DNA from: Roseiarcus sp963774195
GTDB lineage: Bacteria; Pseudomonadota; Alphaproteobacteria; Rhizobiales; Beijerinckiaceae
Assembly (NCBI GenBank): GCA_963774195.1
Contig: CAVZDY010000001.1
Location: 434,001-498,000, forward strand
Direction: 5' to 3'
Length of the DNA stretch: 64,000 nucleotides
Each line of letters opens with the position of its first letter. The stretch's first letter is position 1. The translations under genes were made by a program, and so were the position numbers. Below are positions 7,910-16,904 of this stretch, piece by piece. A model generated the notes under the pieces. It was not told where the DNA came from. It saw nothing but the letters and a program-made list of their open reading frames with translations, and did not search any database.

Positions 7910-9481
7910 CTAATGCGCCGCGCCGGGCGCGCCTCCGCCGGTTTTTGCAGTTAGCAGAAAACAGAGCGGCACGACCGCGAAGGCGACGATCGCCAACAGG
8001 AAAAAAACATCGGAATAAGCTAGGATCGAAACCTGCATCTCAAATTGCCGATAGACCTCGCCGACCGCGAGCGAATGCGCGCCCGCCGCATGACCCATCG
8101 ACGCGAGCGTGCGCTGATAGCGGGCCACCAGCGCCTCGTAGGGTTGGTGAAAAGGCGAGATCCACTGCGAGAGATAGGACTGCCGAACCTGGGATCGCTG
8201 CTCGACGAGCGCCGTCGAGAGCGAGACGCCGATCGAGCCCGAGACATTGCGGAACATCGAGAACAGCGCCGCGCCGTCGCCCCGTAGGTCACGCGGCAGC
8301 GTGAGGTAGGTGATCGTGCTGATCGGCACGAAGAGGAAGGCGAGCCCGATCGTCTGCGAGATGCGCATCAACGCCATGGTCTTGAAGTCGATGTTCGGCG
8401 CCAGCCCGCTCGAGAAGATCAGCGCGCATCCCATTATGAGGAAACCCGTCGCGACGAGGAGGCGCGTCTGCACGACCCTCATCAGCCGCCCGACGATCGG
8501 GATGAGCAGGATGACGGCCACGCCGCCCGGCGAGAGGATGAGACCCGACCAGGTCGCGGTATAGCCGAGAATCTCCTGGGCGAACCGCGGAATGATCACC
8601 GCGCTGCCGTAGAGAATTCCGCCCATAGCGCCGATCATCAGGCAACCGCCGGTGAAGTTCCTGTCCTTGAAGACATCGAGACGGACGATCGGCCGCTTGG
8701 CGACGAGCAGCCACAGAATCGCGCCGAAGAGGGCGAGAAAGGCGATCACCCCCATGGTGACGATGAAGGGGGAGCTGAACCAGTCATCGTCCTCGCCGCG
8801 ATCCATCACGAGTTGCAGGGACCCGAGGCCGATCGTGATGAGCGAGAGGCCGATGTAGTCGACGCCGCGCGCGCGCTTGTTCTTCTCCCACGGCGGGTCC
8901 TCGACGAGAATGGAGTTGAGGATCACCGCGAGCAGGCCGACCGGCACGTTGATGAAGAAGATCCAGCGCCAGCTCGAATTGTCGGTGATGATGCCGCCGA
9001 GCGTCGGCCCCAGGATCGGCGCCACCACGGTTGCGATCGCCGCCACGCCGAACGCCGCGCCGCGCTTGGCCGGCGGGAACGAATCGAGGATGATCGACTG
9101 CTGGTTCGGCTGCAAGCCGCCGCCGAAGAAGCCTTGCATGAGGCGGAAGATGATCAGCTGGCCGAGGCTCGTGGCGACGCCGCACAGAAACGAGCAGACC
9201 GTGAACATACCGAGGCAGATGAGAAAATAGCGCTTGCGACCGAGCGTGTCGCTGAGCCAGCCCGAGATCGTCAGGACGATGCCGTTGGCGACGAGATAGG
9301 ACGTAAGCGTCCAGGTCGCCTCGTCGCTGCTCGCCGACATCGTGCCGGCGATATGAGGCAGCGCGACATTGACGATCGTCGTATCGAGAATCTCCATGAA
9401 CGCGGCGAGCGTCACCGAGACTGCGATCAACCATGGATTGAAGCGCGGGCGCCACTCCAGGCTCGGCGCGTCAGAACTCAT
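7910..9481 (-). CDS. DHA2-family drug:H+ antiporter (EmrB type)
   Basis: A 523-residue major facilitator with about 14 hydrophobic segments. It carries the family motif LDTTIVNVALPHIAGTM near residue 33, SGWLSDTLGRKRYFL (loop 2-3 motif A) near residue 73, and GPTLGGIITDNSSWRWIFFIN near residue 155. Proteins of this type use the proton gradient to expel lipophilic compounds and, with an EmrA adaptor and a TolC-like duct, cross both membranes. The ATG overlaps the stop of the adaptor gene (ATGA) and the duct gene follows by 10 bases, so all three components are co-transcribed. The substrate cannot be deduced. Confidence 0.92.
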   Translation of the reverse strand: MSSDAPSLEWRPRFNPWLIAVSVTLAAFMEILDTTIVNVALPHIAGTMSASSDEATWTLTSYLVANGIVLTISGWLSDTLGRKRYFLICLGMFTVCSFLCGVATSLGQLIIFRLMQGFFGGGLQPNQQSIILDSFPPAKRGAAFGVAAIATVVAPILGPTLGGIITDNSSWRWIFFINVPVGLLAVILNSILVEDPPWEKNKRARGVDYIGLSLITIGLGSLQLVMDRGEDDDWFSSPFIVTMGVIAFLALFGAILWLLVAKRPIVRLDVFKDRNFTGGCLMIGAMGGILYGSAVIIPRFAQEILGYTATWSGLILSPGGVAVILLIPIVGRLMRVVQTRLLVATGFLIMGCALIFSSGLAPNIDFKTMALMRISQTIGLAFLFVPISTITYLTLPRDLRGDGAALFSMFRNVSGSIGVSLSTALVEQRSQVRQSYLSQWISPFHQPYEALVARYQRTLASMGHAAGAHSLAVGEVYRQFEMQVSILAYSDVFFLLAIVAFAVVPLCFLLTAKTGGGAPGAAH

Positions 9482-10659
9482 CTTTCGTCGACCGTCGGAT
9501 CGACCGAGATTCCGAGCGGCATGGGAAGGTTCGGGTCGAGACCGCTGTCGATGACGATCTTGACGGGGACGCGCTGAACGATTTTGACGAAATTGCCCGT
9601 TGCGTTTTCCGGCGGGAAGGCGGTGAACTTCGATCCGGAGCCGCGCTGAATGCTGTCGACGTGGCCGCGCAAATCAAGCTGGGGATAGGCGTCGACGCCG
9701 ATCTTCACCGGCTGGCCGGGACGCATGTGGTCGAGTTGGTTCTCCTTGAAGTTGGCGGTGACCCACACCTCCGGCGAAACGATCGAGAAGATCTGCTGGC
9801 CGGGCGTGACATAATTGCCGACTTCGACATTGCGCTTGGTAATCCAACCGTCCTGCGGCGCGACGACCACCGTCCGTTCGAGATTGAGATCGGCTTGGTC
9901 GAGGCGGGCTTTGGCCCCCTCCACTGCGCCCTTCAATTGGCCGGCGAGTTGGTCGGCCTCACCGATGCGTTGCGGGACCGGCGAATTTTCCTGCACCTGC
10001 GCGTCCGACAGCATCACCTGCGCGTCCGCCTGAGCGAGCGCGGCCGTTGCGGCGTCGATCTCCTGCTGGGTCGTCGCCATCTTGGGCAGGCTGGTCTGGC
10101 GTTCGTCGTCGGCCCTCGCCTTTTGCTGAACGGCTTTGGTGTTGGCGAGCTGCGCCCGCGCCTGCTCCAACATCGCAGGGAAATTTTTACGAGCGACCTC
10201 CGCCCCGAGGAGCTGCCCCTGATATTGGGCCTCGGCGGAGTTGAGCGCGCCTTGCGCCTGATCGCGCGAATATTTGTATTGGCGCGGCTCGATATGAATG
10301 AGCGGCTGACCTTTGTGGACAAACTGGTTGTCGGTGACGTCGAGCGAGGCGACGATGCCCGAAACCTGCGGCGCGACGTCGACCGCGCGCCCGTCGGTGA
10401 AGGCGTCGTCGGTGTCCTCGAGCCCGCGCGACGTGTACCAATAATAGCCGCCTGCGGCGGCGAGTCCGCCGACGACCAACACGCCGATGATCGAGACGAA
10501 GGGCCGGCGCTTGCGCCGTGCGGCTTCATCTTTGGATTCGGCTGTGTCGGCTGGAGGGGTCTTTCCGGGGTCTGGCGCCGCTCGCGTCTGTGAGCCCTCG
10601 GCCTTTGGCGCTTCGGCTGCAACCTTATCGGCCGCGCCGGCCGTCGGACTATCCGCCAT
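9478..10659 (-). CDS. HlyD/EmrA-family membrane fusion protein
   Basis: The periplasmic adaptor of the tripartite pump, 393 residues. A charged cytoplasmic N-terminus is followed by one membrane segment (PFVSIIGVLVVGGLAAAGGYY, about residues 58-77). Then come a biotinyl-lipoyl half (VAPQVSGIVASLDVTDNQFV), a long coiled-coil hairpin rich in Ala/Gln, and the returning lipoyl half VVVAPQDGWITKRNVEVGNYV. The ATG at 10659 is preferred over upstream starts because the conserved domain order begins well after it. It is first gene of the emrA-emrB-outer-membrane factor operon on the minus strand. No adjacent repressor gene is seen. Confidence 0.91.
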   Translation of the reverse strand: MADSPTAGAADKVAAEAPKAEGSQTRAAPDPGKTPPADTAESKDEAARRKRRPFVSIIGVLVVGGLAAAGGYYWYTSRGLEDTDDAFTDGRAVDVAPQVSGIVASLDVTDNQFVHKGQPLIHIEPRQYKYSRDQAQGALNSAEAQYQGQLLGAEVARKNFPAMLEQARAQLANTKAVQQKARADDERQTSLPKMATTQQEIDAATAALAQADAQVMLSDAQVQENSPVPQRIGEADQLAGQLKGAVEGAKARLDQADLNLERTVVVAPQDGWITKRNVEVGNYVTPGQQIFSIVSPEVWVTANFKENQLDHMRPGQPVKIGVDAYPQLDLRGHVDSIQRGSGSKFTAFPPENATGNFVKIVQRVPVKIVIDSGLDPNLPMPLGISVDPTVDER

Positions 10660-10984
10660 AAAATTCTCTTCGCCTGACTTCGCAACTGACAATGACCGAC
10701 GACCCCCAGCGGGGGTCCCGGCGACATTAAATAGATCTTAATTGAGGTGGCCGAACCTAGTTCCCCGGTAAAACATTCGTCAATGCGGACTACCCGTACT
10801 TTCAATCGGTTAGCCGCACTATTTCCGCCGTGCTAGCGCGAACGGTCGGGGACGGCCTCGCGAGCCTCCGTCCCGCCCGGCCCCGCCACACCCGTTTCGA
10901 CAAATGCCTTTTGCCGCTGCGGGCGATGGTCTGCCGCGCGACCTCTGTTACGTCTAGCGCTATTCCCGAATGGAGCTAACGCAA
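10660..10984. other. Divergent intergenic region between the pump operon and the SDR gene
   Basis: About 325 bases without a credible gene. It should hold the promoters for both flanking genes. No EcfG-type site and no clear sigma-70 pair were found. At about 10850-10878 a GC-rich inverted repeat (GGGACGG/CCGTCCC around CTCGCGAG) could form a hairpin of unknown role. Confidence 0.5.
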
Positions 10985-12061
10985 ATGACGAATCGAGATG
11001 CAAGCGAACCAGACGCGCTTCGGCGCTCACTGATGATCGGCGGCGGCGTCGCGATGGCGGCGACGCTGGGCGCGACCGGCGCCATGGCGCAAGCGCAGAC
11101 GCAGGCTGCGGCGGATACGCCCGCGCGTCGTCCGGTCGCCGAGCCTGTCAGCGGCCCCTACCCCCAGCCGCCGGCCGCGAAGACGGCGGGACCGATCAAG
11201 CCCGGCCGAGGCACGGCGCTGAGCGGCAAGGTCGCGGTGGTCACCGGCGCCGCGCGCGGGATTGGCCGCGCGATCGCGGTCGAATATGCGGCGAACGGAG
11301 CCGATGTCGTCGCGATCGACATTGCCGGCCCAATCAGCCCGACGGCGGACGCGATCCCCGCGACCGCTGCGGAGCTCGCCGAAACTGTCTCGCAGATCAA
11401 CGCCTTCGGGCGGCGTGGAACGGCGGTCCAAGCGGACATTCGCGACATGGCGGCGCTGCGCCGCATCGCCGACCAGGTGGTCAGAGACCACGGCAAGGTC
11501 GACATCGTCGTGGCGAACGCCGCCATCCAGGGCTGGAAGCCGCTGCTCGAGATGGACGACGCGGATTGGGGCGACCAGATCGAGAACAACCTGACCGGAA
11601 CCGCCAACACCGTCCGCGCCTTCGCGCCCAAGATGGCCGCTCGCAACTATGGCCGGTTGATCCTTCTCTCGTCGATGCAGGGCAAGATGGGAACCCTGGG
11701 CGGCGCCAGCTATTCCGCGTCGAAATGGGGCATCATCGGCCTGATGAAATCGGCGGCGCTCGAGCTCGGCAAGTACAACGTCACCTCGAACGCTATCCTG
11801 CCGGGGCTGATCGGCACGCCGCTCACCTATAACGAGCAGCGCTTCCGCGCCGCTATCGCCCAATCCAACCGAACGCCGACCGCCAATCCGACCGCGCAAG
11901 AAGCCTGGGACGCCCGAGCGCCCACGGCGCCGCTCGGCGTCGGCTGGCTTCAGCCGGAGGACGTCTCGCCGGTGGCGGTCTTCCTTGCCTCCGACGCCGC
12001 CGCGCTCGTGACCGGGGCCGAATTTGCCGTGACCGGCGGCGACGCGGCCAAGGTGAGCTGA
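10985..12061 (+). CDS. Short-chain dehydrogenase/reductase with a Tat-type signal
   Basis: A 358-residue protein. The N-terminus has a twin arginine followed by a hydrophobic stretch (LRRSLMIGGGVAMAATLGAT, about residues 12-31) and ends near AMAQA, as in Tat signal peptides. A classical SDR domain follows: NAD(P)-binding TGAARGIG near residue 87, ANAA, and the catalytic set with serine in LLSSMQ and YSASK near residue 246. A Tat route would let the enzyme fold with its cofactor before export to the periplasm, which is unusual for an SDR. The ATG at 10985 follows GGAG; an ATG at 10970 would consume that site. Substrate unknown. Confidence 0.85.
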   Translation: MTNRDASEPDALRRSLMIGGGVAMAATLGATGAMAQAQTQAAADTPARRPVAEPVSGPYPQPPAAKTAGPIKPGRGTALSGKVAVVTGAARGIGRAIAVEYAANGADVVAIDIAGPISPTADAIPATAAELAETVSQINAFGRRGTAVQADIRDMAALRRIADQVVRDHGKVDIVVANAAIQGWKPLLEMDDADWGDQIENNLTGTANTVRAFAPKMAARNYGRLILLSSMQGKMGTLGGASYSASKWGIIGLMKSAALELGKYNVTSNAILPGLIGTPLTYNEQRFRAAIAQSNRTPTANPTAQEAWDARAPTAPLGVGWLQPEDVSPVAVFLASDAAALVTGAEFAVTGGDAAKVS

Positions 12062-12227
12062 GCGAAAGCCAGCCGGCGCGGCGCGGGCGGGACGGACTTC
12101 GGGCCGGCCTCGCCCGCCAAGCGCGCTGGTCATTTTCGAGTTCGCCCTGAAACGAACGCGCTTATCGGCGCGTAAGATGACACGAGCGCCTTCCTCGCCG
12201 GCGCCGGCCTCAATGGGAGAAACGACT

Positions 12228-12944
12228 ATGACCCTGCCCTTCCGACTTACCTTGCTCGGCGCCGCGGCGGCGTCCGTGATCGGTCTTCTCTCAGCGGGAT
12301 GGCTCGGCGCATCGGCGCGGGCGGACGAAGCCCCGCGCGTCGTTCCGCCGCCGGCGCTCGACATTCCCGCAGGCGGCGGCAAGCAGACGGCGATCGTCGC
12401 GGGCGGTTGTTTCTGGGGCGTCCAGGGGGTCTTCCAGCACGTCAAGGGCGTCTCGAGCGCGGTCTCCGGCTACGACGGCGGCGGCGCCGCCACCGCGCAC
12501 TACGAAATGACGAGCCGCGGCGACACCGGCCACGCCGAGTCTGTCCGCATCACCTTCGACCCGAGCGAGATCAGCTACGGGCGCATCTTGCAAATCTACT
12601 TCTCGGTGGCGCACGACCCGACCGAGCTCAACCGGCAGGGGCCGGACGAGGGAACGCAATACCGCTCGGCCGTCTTTCCGGTCGACGAAGAGCAGGCGAA
12701 AATCGCCCAGGCCTATATCGCCCAACTCGATGCGGCCCATATCTACGGCGCGCCGATCGTCACCAAGGTCGAGCCCGGCCAGACGTTCTATTCCGCCGAG
12801 GACTATCATCAGGACTATTTGTTCCAGAACCCGACCCAGCCCTACATCGTCTTCAACGACCTGCCGAAGATCGAATCGTTGAAACGGCTGTTCCCGGCCA
12901 CGTATCGCGAGCACCCGGCGCTGGTGCACGCCGCGCATTCGTGA
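12228..12944 (+). CDS. msrA: Peptide-methionine (S)-S-oxide reductase, predicted exported
   Basis: Reduces methionine S-sulfoxide in oxidised proteins. The catalytic GCFWGVQGVF motif lies near residue 58, GYDGGG follows as the usual substrate-binding loop, and EDYHQDY is near residue 195. The 238 residues include a hydrophobic leader (residues 5-33, ending near ARADE) that looks like a Sec signal peptide, so this copy probably repairs periplasmic proteins. The ATG at 12228 is chosen because GGGAGAA lies nine bases upstream and it opens directly into the signal peptide. Monocistronic by spacing. Confidence 0.94.
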   Translation: MTLPFRLTLLGAAAASVIGLLSAGWLGASARADEAPRVVPPPALDIPAGGGKQTAIVAGGCFWGVQGVFQHVKGVSSAVSGYDGGGAATAHYEMTSRGDTGHAESVRITFDPSEISYGRILQIYFSVAHDPTELNRQGPDEGTQYRSAVFPVDEEQAKIAQAYIAQLDAAHIYGAPIVTKVEPGQTFYSAEDYHQDYLFQNPTQPYIVFNDLPKIESLKRLFPATYREHPALVHAAHS

Positions 12945-13064
12945 TCGAGGCCGGACAGGCGAACCGGAGCGAATGACGATTGCGTGAACGCGGCCGCCGC
13001 TCGCCTTTGTCCGCAGGGGAATTCGTGTACCAAGGCGCTGCCCGTTTTGGTTCGACGATCCCCC

Positions 13065-14267
13065 ATGCCTCCCGACAACGATCCTTGGCGACGCAACCTC
13101 GTCGTCTGCTTCTTCGGCTCGGTCTCGACGATCCTCGCGATGACGCTGATGCTGCCGTTCCTGCCGCTTTATGTGGAGCAGCTCGGCGTCCGCGGCCACG
13201 CGGCCATCGTCCAATGGTCGGGCGTCGCCTATAGCGCGACGTTCCTCACCGCCGGGCTCGTCGCGCCGCTTTGGGGCCATCTCGGCGACCGCTACGGTCG
13301 CAAGCTCATGCTCGTGCGCGCGAGCCTCGGCATGGCGATCACCATGTCGCTGATCGGGTTTTCCGCCAACATCTGGCAACTCGTCGGGCTGCGGCTGCTG
13401 GCCGGCGTCGCGGGCGGCTACTCCTCCGGAGCGACCATCCTCGTCGCCGTACAAACGCCGCGCGACCGCTCGGCCTGGGCGCTCGGCGTCCTCTCCTCGG
13501 GCGTCATGGCGGGCAATCTCATCGGTCCGCTCGTCGGCGGCTCGCTGCCGCCGCTGATCGGCGTCCGCGCGACCTTCTGGTGCGCGGGCGCGCTGATCTT
13601 CGTTGCTTTTCTCGCGACGGTCTTTCTCATCAAGGAGGCGCCGCGCCCGGCCGAGACGGCGAAGGCGCGCGCCAAGGGCGGCTGGTCGCAAATCCCACAT
13701 AAGACGGCGGTCGTCGCGATGCTGGCGACCGGCTTCCTGCTGGTGTTCGCCAATATGTCGATTGAGCCGATCATCACGGTGTACGTCGGCGCGCTGGTCG
13801 ACGACCCCCGGCGCGTGACCTTCGTGGCGGGCCTGGTGATGTCGGCCGCGGCGCTGGGGAGCATTCTCTCAGCCTCGCGCCTCGGCAAGCTCGCCGATCG
13901 GATCGGCCACGCGAGGGTGATCGTCATTGCTCTCGTCGTCGCGGCGCTGCTGCTCGTCCCGCAGGCCTTCGTGACCTCGGGCTGGCAGCTCGTCGGCTTA
14001 CGCTTTCTGATGGGGCTCGCGCTCGGCGGCCTGCTGCCGTGCGTCGCCTCGGTCATTCGCCACAACACGCCCGATCATTTCGCCGGGATGGCGCTGGGCT
14101 ATTCGATCTCCGCCCAATTCGCGGGCCAAGTCGGCGGCCCGCTGATCGGCGGGTTCATCGGCGGCCATATCGGCATGCGCGCGGTGTTCCTGGCGACCTC
14201 GGCGCTGCTGCTGCTCGGCGCCGCCGTCAATTGGCGTGTCATCCGCCTTTCCAGCCGCCCCCAGTGA
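13065..14267 (+). CDS. MFS transporter, multidrug type (MdtG-like)
   Basis: A 400-residue major facilitator protein with about 12 hydrophobic segments. Motif A appears as GHLGDRYGRKLMLVRAS near residue 82, and a second, related loop is GKLADRIGHARVIV in the C-terminal half, as expected for the duplicated six-helix fold. Multidrug or sugar efflux of the DHA1 type is the closest description; substrate unknown. I place the start at ATG 13065 (MPPDNDPWRRN), because the longer GTG start at 12984 adds residues without family similarity. Confidence 0.86.
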   Translation: MPPDNDPWRRNLVVCFFGSVSTILAMTLMLPFLPLYVEQLGVRGHAAIVQWSGVAYSATFLTAGLVAPLWGHLGDRYGRKLMLVRASLGMAITMSLIGFSANIWQLVGLRLLAGVAGGYSSGATILVAVQTPRDRSAWALGVLSSGVMAGNLIGPLVGGSLPPLIGVRATFWCAGALIFVAFLATVFLIKEAPRPAETAKARAKGGWSQIPHKTAVVAMLATGFLLVFANMSIEPIITVYVGALVDDPRRVTFVAGLVMSAAALGSILSASRLGKLADRIGHARVIVIALVVAALLLVPQAFVTSGWQLVGLRFLMGLALGGLLPCVASVIRHNTPDHFAGMALGYSISAQFAGQVGGPLIGGFIGGHIGMRAVFLATSALLLLGAAVNWRVIRLSSRPQ

Positions 14268-14298
14268 CGAAGGAGGCGAGCTGGCGTGACGACCCGCG

Positions 14299-15150
14299 CT
14301 ATTCCTTGACGATCGAAATGTCGGGCGCCGCGGGATTCTTCATGCCGACCACGTGATAGCCGGCGTCGACGTGCAAGACCTCGCCCGTCACGCCGCGCGA
14401 CATCGGCGACAGCAGATAGACCGCCGTCTCGCCGACCTCCTCGATCGTCACCGAGCGGCGCAGCGGCGCGTTCGATTCGTTCCAGCGCAGGATGTAGCGG
14501 AAATCGCCGATCCCCGACGCCGCTAACGTCTTGATCGGACCCGCCGAAATCGCGTTGACGCGGATCGCCTGCTCCCCGAGGTCAGCGGCGAGATAGCGCA
14601 CGCTCGCCTCGAGGGCGGCCTTGGCGACGCCCATCACATTGTAGTGGGGCATCCATTTTTCGGCGCCGTAGTAGGTCAACGTCAGCAGCGAGCCGCCGTT
14701 CTTCATCAACTTCTCGGCCCGCTGAGCGATGGCGGTGAAGGAGTAGCAGGAGATGGCAAGCGACTTGGTGAAGTTAGCTTCGGTCGTGTCGACGTAGCGG
14801 CCGGTCAACTCATCCTTATCGGCGAAGGCGATGCAATGGACAACGAAATCGAGGCCGCCCCACAGGGTCTCGGCCTCCTTGAACACCGCGTCGATCGAGG
14901 AGCCGTCGGTGACGTCGCAATGGCCGAGGATATGGGCCCCCAGCTCCTGCGCCAGCGGCCGCACCCGTTTCTCCAGCGCTTCGCCTTGATAGGTAAAGGC
15001 GAGTTCCGCGCCGGCCGCCCGGGCGGCTTTCGCGATGCCCCAAGCGATCGAACGATTATTGGCGACGCCGAGAACGACGCCTCGCATCCCGCGCATGACG
15101 CCTTCGCCAGATATGCTCGAGCCTTCCTGCGCCATCGAGACCTCGTTCAT
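14299..15150 (-). CDS. fabI: Enoyl-[acyl-carrier-protein] reductase (NADH)
   Basis: Last step of each fatty-acid elongation round. SDR-fold enzyme of 283 residues with the FabI-specific nucleotide loop GVANNRSIAWGIAKA near residue 28, CDVTDGSS, and the catalytic region YYGAEKWMPHYNVMGVAKAA. The Tyr and Lys spacing is that of FabI rather than a classical SDR. The ATG at 15150 follows AGGAGG eight bases upstream. It is transcribed divergently from a sigma-factor gene, and the shared gap contains a perfect Crp-type palindrome. It is the target family of triclosan-type inhibitors. Confidence 0.95.
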   Translation of the reverse strand: MNEVSMAQEGSSISGEGVMRGMRGVVLGVANNRSIAWGIAKAARAAGAELAFTYQGEALEKRVRPLAQELGAHILGHCDVTDGSSIDAVFKEAETLWGGLDFVVHCIAFADKDELTGRYVDTTEANFTKSLAISCYSFTAIAQRAEKLMKNGGSLLTLTYYGAEKWMPHYNVMGVAKAALEASVRYLAADLGEQAIRVNAISAGPIKTLAASGIGDFRYILRWNESNAPLRRSVTIEEVGETAVYLLSPMSRGVTGEVLHVDAGYHVVGMKNPAAPDISIVKE

Positions 15151-15238
15151 GGGTGTACCCCTCCTGCCGGGGCCTGCCAAAGCGTTTCCCTTACCGTCGC
15201 CGGCGTCGCATGGGAAGGGGTTCGGAGGCTCACAAAAG

Positions 15239-15256
15239 GTGTGAAATTGGTCACAC
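15239..15256. promoter_or_regulatory. Crp/Fnr-type operator palindrome
   Basis: GTGTGA-AATTGG-TCACAC, a perfect 6-6-6 inverted repeat containing TGTGA-N6-TCACA, the consensus site of Crp-type regulators. It lies 89 bases upstream of fabI and 72 bases upstream of the sigma-factor gene, so it could act on either. Which Crp-family protein binds is unknown. The regulator encoded at 36879 is distant and from a divergent subgroup. Confidence 0.6.
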
Positions 15257-15327
15257 TGCCCCTTGGATGCCCCAAACGTTCGGAATAAACTTGTTAAGGC
15301 TAATCAGCGCTAACGGATTCTGCGACC

Positions 15328-15870
15328 GTGCCATCGAGCCTTGAATGGTGTGACGACGCGGGCGCGATGCGCCGTTTCGGCCGCGCCCTGGTCCGCGACG
15401 ACCGTTTGGTGTGCGACGATCTGTCCGCCGCCGCTCTGGTCGACAAGCTGTTTCGCCAGGCCTCCTTGACGCTGATCGAAGACTGCCCGGGCGACAGTCG
15501 CGCGGCGCGGGTGCGCGCCTTCGCGCAATTCGTCCGTCTCTATCGCCGCCACGTCAGGCGGGTCGGCGCGGACGACGCCGAAGCGGGTTGGCCGGAGGGC
15601 CTGCCACACGCCTTCACCCGTGCCGCCACATCTGTGACCGCGGGCGTGCGCGCCTTGCCGCTCGACCTGCGCGAAACGCTGCTTCTCGTCGTGCTCGCGG
15701 GATTTTCCCATTGCGAGGCCGCACAAGCGCTCGACATCCCCCTCGCCGCGGTCGTCGAGCGGCTCGCGCGGGCCCGCGAGCGCCTGGCCGCCCACATGGG
15801 CGCGCCGGAACGCAACACGCTCGACCGATCGCAATGGCTGCGCGCCGGGCATCTCAGGATCGTCAAGTGA
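15328..15870 (+). CDS. Divergent ECF-type sigma factor
   Basis: A 180-residue protein. The C-terminal half has the sigma region 4 helix-turn-helix pattern: PLDLRETLLLVVLAGFSHCEAAQALDIPLAAVVERLARARERL, positions about 112-153. The N-terminal half, including RRFGRALVRDDRLVCDDL, is compatible with a reduced region 2. The GTG at 15328 is used; an ATG at 15367 is an alternative. The stop overlaps the start of a membrane anti-sigma-like gene (GTGA), the usual ECF arrangement. Function by homology is moderately secure; the regulon is unknown. Confidence 0.75.
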   Translation: MPSSLEWCDDAGAMRRFGRALVRDDRLVCDDLSAAALVDKLFRQASLTLIEDCPGDSRAARVRAFAQFVRLYRRHVRRVGADDAEAGWPEGLPHAFTRAATSVTAGVRALPLDLRETLLLVVLAGFSHCEAAQALDIPLAAVVERLARARERLAAHMGAPERNTLDRSQWLRAGHLRIVK

Positions 15871-16763
15871 CGAGCGGCCTCGAGGCGGCGGAGACCTTCG
15901 CCTATGTCGACAATTGCCTGACGCCCGCGGAGCGGCGCGCGTTCGAGTCCCGGCTGCGCGACGATCCCGAACTGAGGCGGGAAGTCTTGCACTGGGAATC
16001 GCAGAATTCGGCGATCCGGGCCGCCTATGGGGCGCCCGCCTCCACCCCCGGCGCGATCGACCTCGGACGCAACTCCAACGAGAACCAGCCGACCCGAATC
16101 GCAGCCCCGCCGCGGGATTGGCGCCCGAGCGCGCCAGGGCGAATCGGGGAGCCGAAGACCGAGCCCAAGCCCCTGCTGACGACGCCCCACGCGAGGGCGA
16201 CGACCCCGCCGCCGCGGACGGTCAGGCAAGCGAAGACGGCGGCGCGCAAGCGCTTCGCGCGCGCCCTTATGGCGGTCTTCGCTCTGACCGCGGCGCTGCT
16301 GTTTGTCGGCCCGCTGGGGGATCCTTCCTGGCCGCGCGACAAGATGATCGCTGCAGGTCTCGCCGCCTACCGGGCCTTCGCGACGCCGACAGCCCTCACC
16401 CCGCTTGAATTCCGGACCGCCGATCCGGAGGCGCTGACCAAATGGCTCACGCCGCAATTCAGCCGCGGGATCGTCGCGCCTGAGGTGCGCTCCAGCACGT
16501 TCAAGTTGATCGGCGGACGCATTGCGCCGGGGACGATCGCGAGCGCCGCTTTCGTCGTCTATGAAAATGCGCTGGGAAAGCGGGTCGGACTGTTGATCGA
16601 GCCGCTCGACGCGCCCTCCCCCACCGAGCCGAAGACGCGCAGACGCGAGGGTCTCAGCGTCGCCGCCTGGACCGACGCCGGCCACGGCCTTGTCGCGATC
16701 GGCGCCGATCGCGCCTCGGTCGTCGAATTCACCGACCTCATCGACCCGCCAGCGAGGCGCTGA
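15867..16763 (+). CDS. Membrane anti-sigma factor
   Basis: A 298-residue protein with three parts. A cytoplasmic N-terminal anti-sigma-like domain (AETFAYVDNCLTPAERRAFE, about residues 6-25, then RDDPELRREVLHWE) resembles the zinc-free anti-sigma type. A Pro/Arg-rich linker follows, then one membrane segment (ALMAVFALTAALLFVGPL, about residues 134-151). The roughly 140-residue C-terminal domain would lie in the periplasm and could sense envelope conditions. The GTG start overlaps the sigma-factor stop, so both are made together. No site-2 or site-1 protease gene is adjacent. Confidence 0.75.
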   Translation: MTSGLEAAETFAYVDNCLTPAERRAFESRLRDDPELRREVLHWESQNSAIRAAYGAPASTPGAIDLGRNSNENQPTRIAAPPRDWRPSAPGRIGEPKTEPKPLLTTPHARATTPPPRTVRQAKTAARKRFARALMAVFALTAALLFVGPLGDPSWPRDKMIAAGLAAYRAFATPTALTPLEFRTADPEALTKWLTPQFSRGIVAPEVRSSTFKLIGGRIAPGTIASAAFVVYENALGKRVGLLIEPLDAPSPTEPKTRRREGLSVAAWTDAGHGLVAIGADRASVVEFTDLIDPPARR

Positions 16764-16819
16764 GCCGCCATCGAAACACGCAAAGCGAAGAAGCGCACCC
16801 CGATTCTACGGACTACTCC

Positions 16820-16902
16820 CGTCATTGCGAGCGAAGCGAAGCAATCCAGCAGCGCCAAGCGGAATGATGGATTGCTTCGTCGCTGCGCTCCTCGCAATGA
16901 CG
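16820..16902. repeat. REP-like inverted repeat, copy 2
   Basis: Same element as at 6286-6368 but inverted in the central part: CGTCATTGCGAG at one end and CTCGCAATGACG at the other, with GCAGCGCCAAGCGGAATGAT between the arms. It lies three bases from the stop of the aminopeptidase gene and between converging genes, so it may serve as terminator for both. Confidence 0.85.
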
Positions 16903-16904
16903 AT

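Noticed and set aside
12291..13700. A 469-residue minus-strand frame
   Set aside because: Antisense to msrA and the MFS gene; composition typical of a shadow frame.
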